64,000 nucleotides of DNA from Mucilaginibacter limnophilus (lineage in GTDB: Bacteria; Bacteroidota; Bacteroidia; Sphingobacteriales; Sphingobacteriaceae). Shown here piece by piece: positions 44,238 to 52,749 of this stretch (positions are counted from its first letter, which is position 1; each line of letters starts with the position of its first letter). The stretch covers positions 1 to 64,000 of the forward strand of contig NZ_SACK01000009.1 in the NCBI RefSeq assembly GCF_004005815.1, written 5' to 3'. The position numbers were made by a program, and so were the translations under genes. Below the pieces are notes generated by a model, which saw only the letters and a program-made list of their open reading frames with translations, made no database searches and had not been told where the DNA came from.

Positions 44238-44312
44238 AGCCCCCTAACACCTGAAGGGGGAACAAAACGTGCAGCGCATCAGGGCTCCCCTCTCGAGAGG
44301 GGCAGGGGTGTG
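44238..44312. repeat. Two G-rich repeat units between thrA and thrB
   Basis: AGCCCCCTAACACCTGAAGGGGGAA (44238-44262 region) is nearly identical to the unit at 45349-45374. A second palindromic unit, CTCCCCTCTCGAGAGGGGCA with GGGGTGTG after it, lies at 44285-44312. Together they occupy most of the 118-bp thrA-thrB gap. Confidence 0.8.
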
Positions 44313-44353
44313 TTAATGAAGGGACTGGTTAATAGAGTTATATTTAAGAGAAA

Positions 44354-45349
44354 ATGAGCAACAACATACAAGAAATTAATGAAGTTCAACTCCCCTTTCA
44401 GGGGGGCGGGGGGCTTGTGGGATCATCTGTAAAAGTCTTTGCCCCCGCCACAGTAGCCAACGTGGTGTGCGGTTTCGATGTACTGGGCTTCGCCGTGAAC
44501 GAACCCGGCGATGAGGTGATAATGCGCGTAACCGATAAACCGGGCATCGTTATCAGCAAAATAACCGGCGATGACGGCCGCCTGCCGCTCGACCCTACTA
44601 AAAATACCGTGAGTGTAAGTGTACAGCATTACCTTGACAGCATTGGTCGCGGTGACATTGGATTGGATATTGAACTTCATAAAAAAATGCCTATAGGTAG
44701 CGGATTAGGTTCAAGCTCGGCAAGTACTGTAGCAGGTTTGTTCGCCATTAAAACATTAATGGGCGATACTACCGACCCGGCAACTTTGCTGCCCTTCGCC
44801 ATGAAAGGCGAGGAAATGGCTTGCGGGCATGGCCATGCCGATAACGTAGCACCTGCGCTAATGGGTGGCTTTGTGCTAATACGCAGCTACGAACCGCTTG
44901 ACGTGGTACGCCTGCCACACCCGAAAGACTTGTGGTGCGCTATTGTATTCCCTGATGTGGATGTGCCAACCCGTGAAGCAAGGCAAATTATCCGCAACAA
45001 AATAGCCATGAAAGACGCGGTGACCCAATGGGGCAACATTGCCGGACTTGTAAGCGGTTTGTTTATGCAGGATATTGACCTGATTGGCCGCAGCATGCAG
45101 GATGTACTGGTTGAACCGGTACGCAGCATGCTGATACCCGATTTTTACAAAATGCGTGAAATCGCCATGAGCAGCGGCGCGGTAAGTTTCGGCATATCAG
45201 GCTCTGGACCATCGGTTTTTGCTTTTACAAAAGATGAAGAAACCGCGCGTTCCATCACACAGAAATTGCAAGCGCATTTAACCGGAATTAAAATTGGCTC
45301 GAACGCTTATGTATCGACTATAAATGACGCGGGGCCGAGGGTGATATAA
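44354..45349 (+). CDS. thrB: Homoserine kinase with repeat-derived N-terminal extension
   Basis: A GHMP-family kinase of up to 331 residues. The conserved start VKVFAPATVANVVCGFDVLG begins at residue 26, and the ATP loop MPIGSGLGSSSAS and the C-terminal SGSGPSVFAF are typical. The preceding 25 residues include LPFQGGGGLVG, encoded by the G-rich repeat at 44389-44416. An in-frame GTG at 44417, directly after the repeat and four codons before the conserved start, is an alternative start that would give the usual length. It phosphorylates homoserine, the step before thrC. Confidence 0.9.
   Translation: MSNNIQEINEVQLPFQGGGGLVGSSVKVFAPATVANVVCGFDVLGFAVNEPGDEVIMRVTDKPGIVISKITGDDGRLPLDPTKNTVSVSVQHYLDSIGRGDIGLDIELHKKMPIGSGLGSSSASTVAGLFAIKTLMGDTTDPATLLPFAMKGEEMACGHGHADNVAPALMGGFVLIRSYEPLDVVRLPHPKDLWCAIVFPDVDVPTREARQIIRNKIAMKDAVTQWGNIAGLVSGLFMQDIDLIGRSMQDVLVEPVRSMLIPDFYKMREIAMSSGAVSFGISGSGPSVFAFTKDEETARSITQKLQAHLTGIKIGSNAYVSTINDAGPRVI
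44389..44416. repeat. Dispersed G-rich repeat inside the thrB 5' coding region
   Basis: ACTCCCCTTTCAGGGGGG followed by CGGGGGGCTT is the reverse-complement form of the 45349-45374 unit and matches the unit inside comB. It is in frame with thrB. Confidence 0.8.
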
Positions 45350-45374
45350 GCCCCCTAACCCCCTGAAGGGGGAA
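45349..45374. repeat. G-rich repeat at the thrB stop
   Basis: AGCCCCCTAACCCCCTGAAG with GGGGAA after it: a compact palindromic repeat that begins on the last base of the thrB stop codon. It is the clearest copy of the family in this window; a weaker relative follows asd at 51034-51058. Confidence 0.85.
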
Positions 45375-45384
45375 TAATAAAACA

Positions 45385-45465
45385 TGTCATTGAGAGGAGA
45401 AACGACGAAGCAACCCCCCGTTGTATGCACTTGAAGAGATTGCCACGCTATCGCTCGCAATGACA
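45385..45465. repeat. 81-bp palindromic intergenic repeat, GTCATTG type
   Basis: TGTCATTG (45385-45392) and CAATGACA (45458-45465) are inverted ends, with GACGAAGCAA and AGAGATTGCC inside. It resembles the GTCATTGCGAGG repeats common in many bacterial genomes and is a relative of the elements at 37698 and 39600. It lies between thrB and thrC. Confidence 0.75.
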
Positions 45466-45517
45466 TATAGAAAAGAAAAATAAATCCGAAATCGAAAATA
45501 CGATATTCGAAATCAAA

Positions 45518-46825
45518 ATGAAACTATACAGCACTAACAACACATCAGCAAGCGTATCATTCAAAGAGGCGGTTTTTAACAGCATGCCGCAGGATAAGGG
45601 GCTTTACATGCCGGTAAGCATTCCGCGTTTAAGTGAGGAATTTATAAGCAACTTAGACAAATATACCCTTCCTGAAATTGCTTTTGAAGTAGCAAAAAGC
45701 CTGCTTGGCGACAGCATACCGGAAGCTGATTTGAAAGTCTTGATTAATGATGCCATAAACTTTGAAGCACCAATAGTTAAGCTTGAAGAAGACGTGTATG
45801 TGCTGGAGCTTTTCCATGGCCCATCGCTGGCGTTTAAAGATTTTGGCGCTCGGTTTATGAGCCGTGTAATGAGCTACTTTTTAGAGGTAGGTGAAAAACA
45901 GCTTGACGTACTGGTAGCCACATCGGGCGATACCGGCGGCGCGGTTGCGCTGGGCTTTCTTGGTGTGCCGAACACCCGGGTAACCATCCTTTATCCAAAA
46001 GGAAAAGTGAGCGGCGTGCAAGAGCAGCAGCTTACCACCAATGGCCAAAACATCCGCGCGCTGGAAATTGACGGTACTTTTGACGATTGCCAGGCGCTGG
46101 TTAAACAAGCCTTTACTGATGCTGAGCTGAACGAAAAATACCGTCTTACATCGGCGAATTCAATCAACATTGCCCGGTTGGTGCCGCAAACTTTTTACTA
46201 TTTTAATACTTATGCGCAGCTGTTAAAACAGAACAAAAATAAGGTAGTATTCTCGGTACCGAGCGGAAACTTTGGTAACATAGGCGCGGGCTTGCTGGCC
46301 TGGAAAATGGGCTTGCCGGTTGAACAGTTTATAGCCGCTACCAACGCTAACGATACCGTTCCGGCTTTCCTTAAAACCGGCGTTTACGAACCAAAACCAT
46401 CGATTGCCACCATATCAAACGCTATGGACGTGGGCAACCCAAGCAACTGGGTACGCATTGCCGACCTATTTAAAGGCGATAAAGATGAGCTTAAAAAACT
46501 TATAGTTGGTTACAGCTATAACGACCAAGAAACCGCCGAGGCATTAGAGCAGGTATTCAATACCAACGGTTATGTAGTATGCCCGCATACTGCCATCGCA
46601 TGGAAGGCATTAAAAGAATGGCAAGCCGCTAACGAAGATGTTGCATCAGGCGTGTTCCTGTCAACTGCGCACCCTTGCAAATTTCCGGATGTAATTCCCG
46701 CAGAAATAGCTGCAAAAATTGTTATCCCTGAAAGTGTAAAGGAACTTGAAGGCAAGGAAAAGCAAGCGGTTGAAATGAGCAACAGGTTTGAAGATTTTAA
46801 GGCTTATTTGCTGAATAACATTTAA
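45518..46825 (+). CDS. thrC: Threonine synthase
   Basis: A 435-residue PLP enzyme of the fold-type II family. Lys in LAFKDFGARF binds PLP, and SGDTGGAVALGF and SVPSGNFGNIGAGLLA contact the cofactor phosphate and substrate. It converts O-phosphohomoserine to threonine and completes the thrABC set. The 168-bp gap after thrB contains two repeat elements and no obvious promoter, so expression from the thr leader promoter is expected. Confidence 0.95.
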   Translation: MKLYSTNNTSASVSFKEAVFNSMPQDKGLYMPVSIPRLSEEFISNLDKYTLPEIAFEVAKSLLGDSIPEADLKVLINDAINFEAPIVKLEEDVYVLELFHGPSLAFKDFGARFMSRVMSYFLEVGEKQLDVLVATSGDTGGAVALGFLGVPNTRVTILYPKGKVSGVQEQQLTTNGQNIRALEIDGTFDDCQALVKQAFTDAELNEKYRLTSANSINIARLVPQTFYYFNTYAQLLKQNKNKVVFSVPSGNFGNIGAGLLAWKMGLPVEQFIAATNANDTVPAFLKTGVYEPKPSIATISNAMDVGNPSNWVRIADLFKGDKDELKKLIVGYSYNDQETAEALEQVFNTNGYVVCPHTAIAWKALKEWQAANEDVASGVFLSTAHPCKFPDVIPAEIAAKIVIPESVKELEGKEKQAVEMSNRFEDFKAYLLNNI

Positions 46826-46834
46826 GTTTGAGGC

Positions 46835-47206
46835 ATGAAAAAGAGCAGGGTAATATTGGTTGTAATTGGCTTAACAGTCCTGCTCATTTCTGCGTGCAGC
46901 AAAAAGCAGAAATTTGACCGCGCGCTTTGGAAAGACGGCGACGGACTTGAGTTTAAGTACCGTGATAATATGCTGGACGACCTCCTGCAAAACCACAAAA
47001 TAAAAGGCCTTACCTGGAAACAGGTGCAGGATACACTTGGTCGCCCGCAGGGTACTAAAGGATTAAGCACTTATTACGATATCGACATAAAATACGATGG
47101 GTATCCGCCAAGTTATATGAAACGTTTGTTTATCGATTTCAATCAGGATTCGGTAGCTGTAAATACCCGCATATACGAGAAGACGAATCGTAAGAAGAAG
47201 AAATAG
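46835..47206 (+). CDS. Small lipoprotein, BamE-like fold possible
   Basis: A 123-residue lipoprotein (lipobox ISAC, signal ends near residue 21). After the anchor, LTWKQVQDTLGRPQGT followed by short beta strands resembles BamE/SmpA-type domains. It starts 10 nt after thrC and may be read through, although a threonine role is unlikely. It is probably exported to the periplasmic face of a membrane. Confidence 0.7.
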   Translation: MKKSRVILVVIGLTVLLISACSKKQKFDRALWKDGDGLEFKYRDNMLDDLLQNHKIKGLTWKQVQDTLGRPQGTKGLSTYYDIDIKYDGYPPSYMKRLFIDFNQDSVAVNTRIYEKTNRKKKK

Positions 47207-47402
47207 TGTGTAGTGAGAACGCCAGCAAACTATTCTCCGTCAACAATGCTTCAGGAAACATTGCATGTGAGATGCTGAAAAAAGAACCTGATCAATCCGC
47301 CAATAACCTAACAGTTCCAGCATCAGCATGGCCGGGCAGCACAGGCAAAGCCATAGCAGAATCTTTAAAAGGCCAGGGTGCAGCCGGCCGGTTTCTTTTT
47401 TG

Positions 47403-47437
47403 GTTCTTTTTTCTTTTCCGGCAAAAGAAAAAAGAAC
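47403..47437. repeat. Long A/T palindrome in a 391-bp gene-free stretch
   Basis: GTTCTTTTTTCTTTT (47403-47417) and AAAAGAAAAAAGAAC (47423-47437) are exact reverse complements around CCGGC. The form is of the type TTCTTTTTGG...GCAAAAAGAA, a repeat seen in many genomes. The stretch 47207-47597 otherwise holds no gene I can support. TCACTTTG (47549-47556), with ATTG 20 nt upstream, may be the promoter of the next gene. Confidence 0.75.
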
Positions 47438-47597
47438 ATCCACTAACAATCATACAGCATACCTTCCAATCCTAACGAAGAACCAACACAAAGTGACCGA
47501 AACATTCGCTCTTAATTACGGTTAATTGTAATGTTTTTGTTGCATGTTTCACTTTGCCTCAATACACCGTCTATATCTGTAAATAATAGCTATAACC

Positions 47598-48290
47598 ATG
47601 AAAAGATTATTGTTAATGGCAGCAATGGTTGCCACCACTTTTGGAGCCTTCGCACAAACTGCCGATCTGCGCCGTAAAATAGAAGTAACCGGTATTGCTG
47701 AAAAAGAAGTTACCCCTGATATTATAAACGTGTCCATCTCACTAAAAGAATATCTTGATGGTAAGAAAAAAATCACCATCACCCAACTTGAGCAGCAATT
47801 GGAAAAAGCTGTTTCCGAAGCTGGTATTGCTAAAGAGGATTTTACTGTGAACAGCGTTTCAAGCTGGAACTATGTAATAGAGAAAAAGAAAAACCCTGAT
47901 TTTTTGGTGAGCAAACAATACGGTATTAAGTTTCGCGACTTAAACAAGTTTAATCAGCTACTTAGTAAATTAGATCCTAAGGGGATACAATATACCAACA
48001 TTGACAGCTACGATTATTCAAAAGCCAACGAGCTGAAAAAAGAGCTTAAAATTCAGGCCTTACTTTCGGCGCGCGAAAAAGCTACCTATTTGGTTACTGC
48101 CCTTGGCGATAAGCTCGGTGGTGCAATCAATATAGTTGATACCGATAACAGTTTTTATCCACAGCCACGCATGGCTAATGTAATGTTCAAAAGTGCAGCA
48201 GCCGATGCAAGTGCGGTCCCCGAATCGGACATTGACTTCAAAAAAATAAAACTGAGCTTTCAGATCAACACTGTATTTGAGATAAAATAA
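47598..48290 (+). CDS. SIMPL (DUF541) domain protein
   Basis: A 230-residue exported protein with a signal peptide ending GAFAQ. SIMPL features are IEVTGIAEKEVTPDIINVSI, KELKIQALLSAREKATYLVTALGDKLG and a final beta strand (LSFQINTVFEIK). Such proteins are periplasmic or outer-membrane-linked and respond to stress; the biochemical role is unclear. It ends before a strong terminator. Confidence 0.88.
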   Translation: MKRLLLMAAMVATTFGAFAQTADLRRKIEVTGIAEKEVTPDIINVSISLKEYLDGKKKITITQLEQQLEKAVSEAGIAKEDFTVNSVSSWNYVIEKKKNPDFLVSKQYGIKFRDLNKFNQLLSKLDPKGIQYTNIDSYDYSKANELKKELKIQALLSAREKATYLVTALGDKLGGAINIVDTDNSFYPQPRMANVMFKSAAADASAVPESDIDFKKIKLSFQINTVFEIK

Positions 48291-48310
48291 GCGGTTAAAA
48301 CAAAATTTTC

Positions 48311-48350
48311 AAAAGGCTCCCGGCAATAAACCAGGAGCCTTTTTTGTTTT
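48311..48350 (+). terminator. Intrinsic terminator after the SIMPL gene
   Basis: AAAAGGCTCC (48311-48320) pairs with GGAGCCTTTT (48334-48343), loop 13 nt, followed by more Ts. Confidence 0.85.
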
Positions 48351-48460
48351 AACTATGGTAACGTGGAGTACAATTGTAAAATTTCATATTATTTAATGAA
48401 TAAACCCTTGACAATGTGAAATTTACAATATAATTTTATGCTCCCCTAATTAAACTGAGC

Positions 48461-48868
48461 ATGATCCGACAAAGATTTAAGCGAGTTCTGCTTGTCGCAC
48501 CCGACAATCCGCCAAGGCGATTAGCTGCTGAATATCAGCACGTAACACACGTATCTGATGTTAGTCGTTTATTCCCGGTAATATTTGAGCTGAAGCCCGA
48601 CCTGATCTTGTTTGATTACAGCCATGTTAAAAAGGATATCGAGCCTTTAGTGCGCCGACTGCGCATGAACACATTCTACAAAAAAACCAAAATCTGCTGC
48701 TACAAGCCTGATGCCCATACCGCTACTGACGAATTGCTAAAAGCTATTGGTGTAAATTATTTTGTCTATCCTGAAAATCTGTCGACAGAAAGTACAGAGC
48801 AGGTGAACATTTTTACTGCCATACTCGATGCTTCACTGATGCGTGTATTGGCTAAAGTAGCGCAATAG
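48461..48868 (+). CDS. Degenerate receiver-like protein
   Basis: A 135-residue protein with the alternating strand and helix pattern of a receiver domain (KRVLLVAPDN, PDLILFDYSHV, TKICCYKPDA). The usual acidic pair at strand 1 is replaced by PDN, the DD is missing and the Lys near the end is not in the K-P context. An Asp at the phosphoacceptor position (LILFDYS) remains. It may be a phosphorylation-independent adaptor. No kinase or DNA-binding domain is attached. Confidence 0.55.
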   Translation: MIRQRFKRVLLVAPDNPPRRLAAEYQHVTHVSDVSRLFPVIFELKPDLILFDYSHVKKDIEPLVRRLRMNTFYKKTKICCYKPDAHTATDELLKAIGVNYFVYPENLSTESTEQVNIFTAILDASLMRVLAKVAQ

Positions 48869-48879
48869 CGCTTATGGTG

Positions 48880-49824
48880 TTATTTAGCTTTCAGATTATC
48901 CAGCATATTTTTCACCAGCCCCGCCAAATCGAATTCCGGTTGCCAGCCCCAGTCGGCGCGTGCTTCGCTGTCGTCAATTGATTTTGGCCAGCTATCGGCA
49001 ATAGCCTGCCTTGGATCACTCTCTGCATAGCTGATCTTAAAATTCGGTATATGTTTTTTGATCTCATTAGCCAGTTGTTCGGGCGTAAAGCTAATACCGG
49101 CAAGGTTGTATGCCGAGCGTATCTTAATCTCCTCTGCCGGGGCATTCATCAGCATTAAAGTAGCGCGTATAGCATCGTCCATATGCATCATAGGCAGCTC
49201 GGTTTGTGCCGAAAGAAAGCTCTGGTATTCGCCATTTACCAGTGCTTCATGAAAAATATGCACGGCATAATCGGTAGTACCTCCACCCGGTGCCGACCGC
49301 CAGCCTATTAAACCCGGATAACGCAGGCTTCGTACATCAAGGCCATACCTTTGGTGGTAGTATTCACACCAGCGCTCACCTGCAAGTTTGCTGAAACCAT
49401 AAACGCTGTTTGGATCCATCACACAATATTGCGGCGTATTTACCCTTGGCGAATGCGGCCCGAAAACAGCTATTGAGCTTGGCCAGAAAACTTTTGCGGT
49501 TTTATATTCAAGGGCAAGGTCGAGCACATAGATCAGCCCGTCCATATTCAGTTCCCAGGCAAGTTTGGGTTTTTGTTCGCCTACGGCAGAAAGAATGGCC
49601 GCCAGCAGGTATACCTGGGTTGGTTGATATTTTTCGAACACAGCACGCAGGTTTGCTTCGTCGGTAACGTTCACCAGTTCAAACGGCGCATTGTGCCGTA
49701 CGGTTTCTGATTCGCGTATGTCGCCGGCGATAACGTTCTCGCAGCCATAAGTTTCGCACAATGCACGCACCAGTTCGGTACCAATTTGTCCGTTGGCGCC
49801 GATAACTAAAATTTTTTCGGTCAT
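48880..49824 (-). CDS. tdh: SDR-type L-threonine 3-dehydrogenase
   Basis: A 314-residue extended SDR. It has the NAD loop GANGQIGTEL, the active-site YGFSK (Tyr, Lys) and the family segments LAAILSAVGEQKP, ERWCEYYHQRYGLDVRSLRYPGLIG and GGGTTDYAVHIFHEAL, which mark the short-chain threonine dehydrogenases of Bacteroidota and archaea. It oxidises threonine to 2-amino-3-oxobutyrate. I chose ATG at 49824; a longer frame to 49953 is AT-rich and unconserved. It is divergent from asd. Confidence 0.88.
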   Translation of the reverse strand: MTEKILVIGANGQIGTELVRALCETYGCENVIAGDIRESETVRHNAPFELVNVTDEANLRAVFEKYQPTQVYLLAAILSAVGEQKPKLAWELNMDGLIYVLDLALEYKTAKVFWPSSIAVFGPHSPRVNTPQYCVMDPNSVYGFSKLAGERWCEYYHQRYGLDVRSLRYPGLIGWRSAPGGGTTDYAVHIFHEALVNGEYQSFLSAQTELPMMHMDDAIRATLMLMNAPAEEIKIRSAYNLAGISFTPEQLANEIKKHIPNFKISYAESDPRQAIADSWPKSIDDSEARADWGWQPEFDLAGLVKNMLDNLKAK

Positions 49825-50024
49825 GAGGTTAATATGCCGCAAAGTTAAACAATTGCTTTTATCAAGCTGTATTGTAACGTTATTAACACATCTGCAGACA
49901 TTAAGTGCGAAAAATTTCGCATATTTGAATTTGTTAGCTGACCGTGTTAACAAATTAACTTTAAAAACGAAGCTTTGCGTTGCATCCGTAAAACTTTAAC
50001 ACAAACAAATTTTTAAAAAAAGAA

Positions 50025-51032
50025 ATGAAAGTCGCAGTAGTAGGTGCCACAGGATTGGTGGGCACTAAAATGTTGCAGGTTCTCGCAGAACGCAACTTCC
50101 CGGTAACAGAATTAATCCCCGTAGCTTCAGAAAAAAGTGTTGGTAAAGAAATCACTTTTAAGGGTAAGCAGTATAAGGTGGTTTCTGTTGAGGATGCGAT
50201 TAAACAGAAACCCAATGTCGCCTTGTTTTCAGCAGGGGGCAGCACTTCATTGGCTCAGGCGCCTTTGTTTGCCGATGCCGGTATTACCGTTATTGATAAT
50301 TCATCAGCCTGGCGTATGGATCCAACCAAAAAACTGGTTGTGCCCGAAGTTAACGCCGACGTGTTAACCGCTGAAGATAAAATTATTGCAAACCCTAACT
50401 GCTCAACTATACAAATGGTTGTGGCGTTAAAGCCTTTGCACGAAAAATATAAAATTAAACGTGTTGTGGTATCAACCTACCAATCAGTAACAGGTACTGG
50501 TGTTAAGGCTGTCGACCAGTTGTTTAACGAGCGTAAGGGCATCGACGGGCCAAAAGCTTATCCGTATACTATCGACCTAAATGTAATTCCTCAAATTGAT
50601 GTGTTTACCGAGAACGGTTACACCAAAGAGGAAATGAAAATGATACTGGAAACCAAAAAAATAATGGGCGATGACAGCATCAAAGTAACAGCCACCACAG
50701 TACGTATCCCGGTAATGGGCGGTCACTCTGAGTCGGTTAACATTGAGTTTGAAAACGATTTTGACCTGGCCGAAGTACGCGAACTGTTAAGCAACGCCCC
50801 GGGTGTTGTAGTTACCGACGATGTAGCCAACCTGAAATACCCAATGCCGCTTGACGCGCATGACAAGGACGAAGTTTTTGTAGGCCGTATCCGTCGTGAC
50901 GAAACCCAGCCGAATACGTTGAACTGCTGGATAGTGTCAGACAACCTGCGTAAAGGTGCCGCTACCAATGCTATACAGATAGCTGAATATTTGGCTGCTA
51001 AAAATTTGATAGGACAAGAAGTGGAAGTGTAG
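50025..51032 (+). CDS. asd: Aspartate-semialdehyde dehydrogenase
   Basis: A 335-residue enzyme making aspartate semialdehyde between the kinase and dehydrogenase steps of ThrA. The NADP loop VGATGLVGTKML is at 5-16, the active-site Cys is in ANPNCSTIQ and later motifs are STYQSVTGTGVKA and TATTVRIPVMGGHSESV (with the catalytic His). It is separate from the thrABC cluster by about 3.2 kb. A perfect palindrome (GCGAAA-AA-TTTCGC, 49907-49920) sits in the gap shared with tdh. Confidence 0.95.
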   Translation: MKVAVVGATGLVGTKMLQVLAERNFPVTELIPVASEKSVGKEITFKGKQYKVVSVEDAIKQKPNVALFSAGGSTSLAQAPLFADAGITVIDNSSAWRMDPTKKLVVPEVNADVLTAEDKIIANPNCSTIQMVVALKPLHEKYKIKRVVVSTYQSVTGTGVKAVDQLFNERKGIDGPKAYPYTIDLNVIPQIDVFTENGYTKEEMKMILETKKIMGDDSIKVTATTVRIPVMGGHSESVNIEFENDFDLAEVRELLSNAPGVVVTDDVANLKYPMPLDAHDKDEVFVGRIRRDETQPNTLNCWIVSDNLRKGAATNAIQIAEYLAAKNLIGQEVEV

Positions 51033-51068
51033 ATTCCCTAGCCTCTTTAAGGGGGAGTTATAGACTTA

Positions 51069-51099
51069 AAAGGGATAGCCGGTTGGTTATCCCTTTTTG
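51069..51099 (+). terminator. Intrinsic terminator after asd
   Basis: AAAGGGATAGCC pairs with GGTTATCCCTT (one G-U), followed by TTTTTGTTT. A weakened G-rich repeat lies between the asd stop and the hairpin. Confidence 0.8.
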
Positions 51100-51113
51100 T
51101 TTACTTTAGTGTT

Positions 51114-51884
51114 ATGAAAATACCTAAACTTATATTGCTCATCTGTTACTTACCGGTATTTACTGCTGCACAAAGTGTAACGAAACTTGAAGCCGACTTG
51201 TTAAGAGCATTTGATAGAATTGATTATTGGTATCAAAATAGAAGCAATCCCGGTGGTGATGATTCTCTTGAAAACGCAAATGTTGTATTCGGGAAGAAAC
51301 TAAAAAATTATACAGGAAAATATTCCTTTACTATAAGTCATCCTTTTAATCAGTTAACCAAAGCCGGTTTAAAAGTCGTTACTTCGGCTGATGGTTTGCT
51401 TAGAATTTATTCATGGGACACCAGCCTTGGCGGTACTATGCATAAGTTTAGAAACATTGCTCAATATAAGTCTGGAACTAAAGTTTATTCAACACTTTTA
51501 ATTACTGATAAGGCCGGATTTGAGCCTTTTTATTCAGATATTTACCCTATTAATACAGAGGAAAAAACCTATTATCTAAGTATAAATAAAAGTATTTTAT
51601 CAAGTGCATATCTTGTTCAAGGTGTTAGGGTATTTACGATAGAGCATGACAAGCTTAACATTAACGCCAAATTGATAAAAACAAAGTCGGGCTTAAATTA
51701 TCGTTTAGATGTTGATTCCGATTTAAGTGCTGATGTTAATAAAGGGATAGGCGAGCAGCCAGAGTTGCAATTTTATCCTAAAACGCAGGCTTTAAAAGTT
51801 CCTTTGATTACATCTAAAGGGAAGATCACTAATAAATTTATCGTTTACAAATTCACCGGCAAATACTTCGAACGTATAAAGTAA
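51114..51884 (+). CDS. Secreted hypothetical protein
   Basis: A 256-residue protein with a signal peptide (ending FTAAQ). The rest is beta-rich with few cysteines and recurring aromatic strands (GLLRIYSWDTSLGGTMHKFRN, KTYYLSINKS). I recognise no domain. It starts about 14 nt after the asd terminator and converges with a small membrane-protein gene. Confidence 0.65.
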   Translation: MKIPKLILLICYLPVFTAAQSVTKLEADLLRAFDRIDYWYQNRSNPGGDDSLENANVVFGKKLKNYTGKYSFTISHPFNQLTKAGLKVVTSADGLLRIYSWDTSLGGTMHKFRNIAQYKSGTKVYSTLLITDKAGFEPFYSDIYPINTEEKTYYLSINKSILSSAYLVQGVRVFTIEHDKLNINAKLIKTKSGLNYRLDVDSDLSADVNKGIGEQPELQFYPKTQALKVPLITSKGKITNKFIVYKFTGKYFERIK

Positions 51885-51893
51885 ATTAGTTGC

Positions 51894-52076
51894 CTAAGCA
51901 TCTTTCTGACGTTTAGCCAGCCAGCGTACCAACAGGTGGTATAGTAGCACAAACAGCGCCCCGGCAATTATACTTTTTACAAATGCTACACCAAATTGTT
52001 GGTTAAATATTAATGTGTAAACCGCTGCCATTATAGCTGTGTACACAATAAACATGATGATATATCGCTTTGTCAT
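51894..52076 (-). CDS. Two-helix small membrane protein
   Basis: A 60-residue protein with two hydrophobic helices (IIMFIVYTAIMAAVYTLIF and FVKSIIAGALFVLLYHLLV), a basic C-terminal tail and nothing else. The composition is that of a real small membrane protein. It converges with the preceding hypothetical gene. Confidence 0.6.
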   Translation of the reverse strand: MTKRYIIMFIVYTAIMAAVYTLIFNQQFGVAFVKSIIAGALFVLLYHLLVRWLAKRQKDA

Positions 52077-52164
52077 GATGTTGTTTTAATAGCTGCCAAT
52101 TTAGTAAGTTTAAAAACCATACCGGCTGCTAACTGTAGTTTATTTATCTATAAAAACATACATT

Positions 52165-52713
52165 ATGGCAAGTTTAAATAATCGTAAGGTGGCTATCCTT
52201 ACCGAAGAAGGGTTTGAGCAGGTAGAGTTAACAAGCCCCAAAGAAGCGCTACTGGAAGCGGGCGCTACAGTGCATATTATATCGCCTAAAGGCGGTAAAA
52301 TAAAAGCATGGAACCATACCGACTGGGGCATTGAGATAGATGTGGATGTTGAGCTGAGCAACGCAAGTCCGGATGATTACGACGCATTGGTTTTACCGGG
52401 CGGCGTATTAAACCCCGATAAGCTGAGAACGAATAAAGACGCGGTGGCTTTTGCATCAGCGTTTTTAGATGAAGGCAAGCCGGTTGCGGCAATTTGCCAC
52501 GGTCCGCAATTGCTGATTGAAACAGGTTTGATAAATGGTCGCAAGCTTACATCATTCCCATCGCTGCAAACCGATTTGAAAAACGCCGGAGCTGATTGGG
52601 TTGATGAAGAAGTAGTAGTTGACAATGGCCTTGTAACCAGCCGTAAACCCGACGATCTGGATGCATTCAACCGCAAGACCATTGAAGAAATAGGCGAAGG
52701 TATTCACGACTAA
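52165..52713 (+). CDS. DJ-1/PfpI family protein
   Basis: A 182-residue member of the DJ-1/PfpI (type 1 glutamine amidotransferase-like) superfamily. The nucleophile Cys is in AAICHGPQLLIE with the Gly-rich elbow, and the first Glu is in VAILTEEGFEQVEL. The family includes deglycases, peptidases and stress chaperones; which one cannot be told here. No partner gene is apparent. Confidence 0.9.
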   Translation: MASLNNRKVAILTEEGFEQVELTSPKEALLEAGATVHIISPKGGKIKAWNHTDWGIEIDVDVELSNASPDDYDALVLPGGVLNPDKLRTNKDAVAFASAFLDEGKPVAAICHGPQLLIETGLINGRKLTSFPSLQTDLKNAGADWVDEEVVVDNGLVTSRKPDDLDAFNRKTIEEIGEGIHD

Positions 52714-52749
52714 TCTTTTTGAACAAATTAAACAAACATTAACCTATCC

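Noticed and set aside
47206..47475. ORF of 89 codons after the small lipoprotein gene
   Set aside because: Its C-terminal part is the translated palindrome (FLFWFFFLFRQKKK) and the rest has no recognisable features; no start context.
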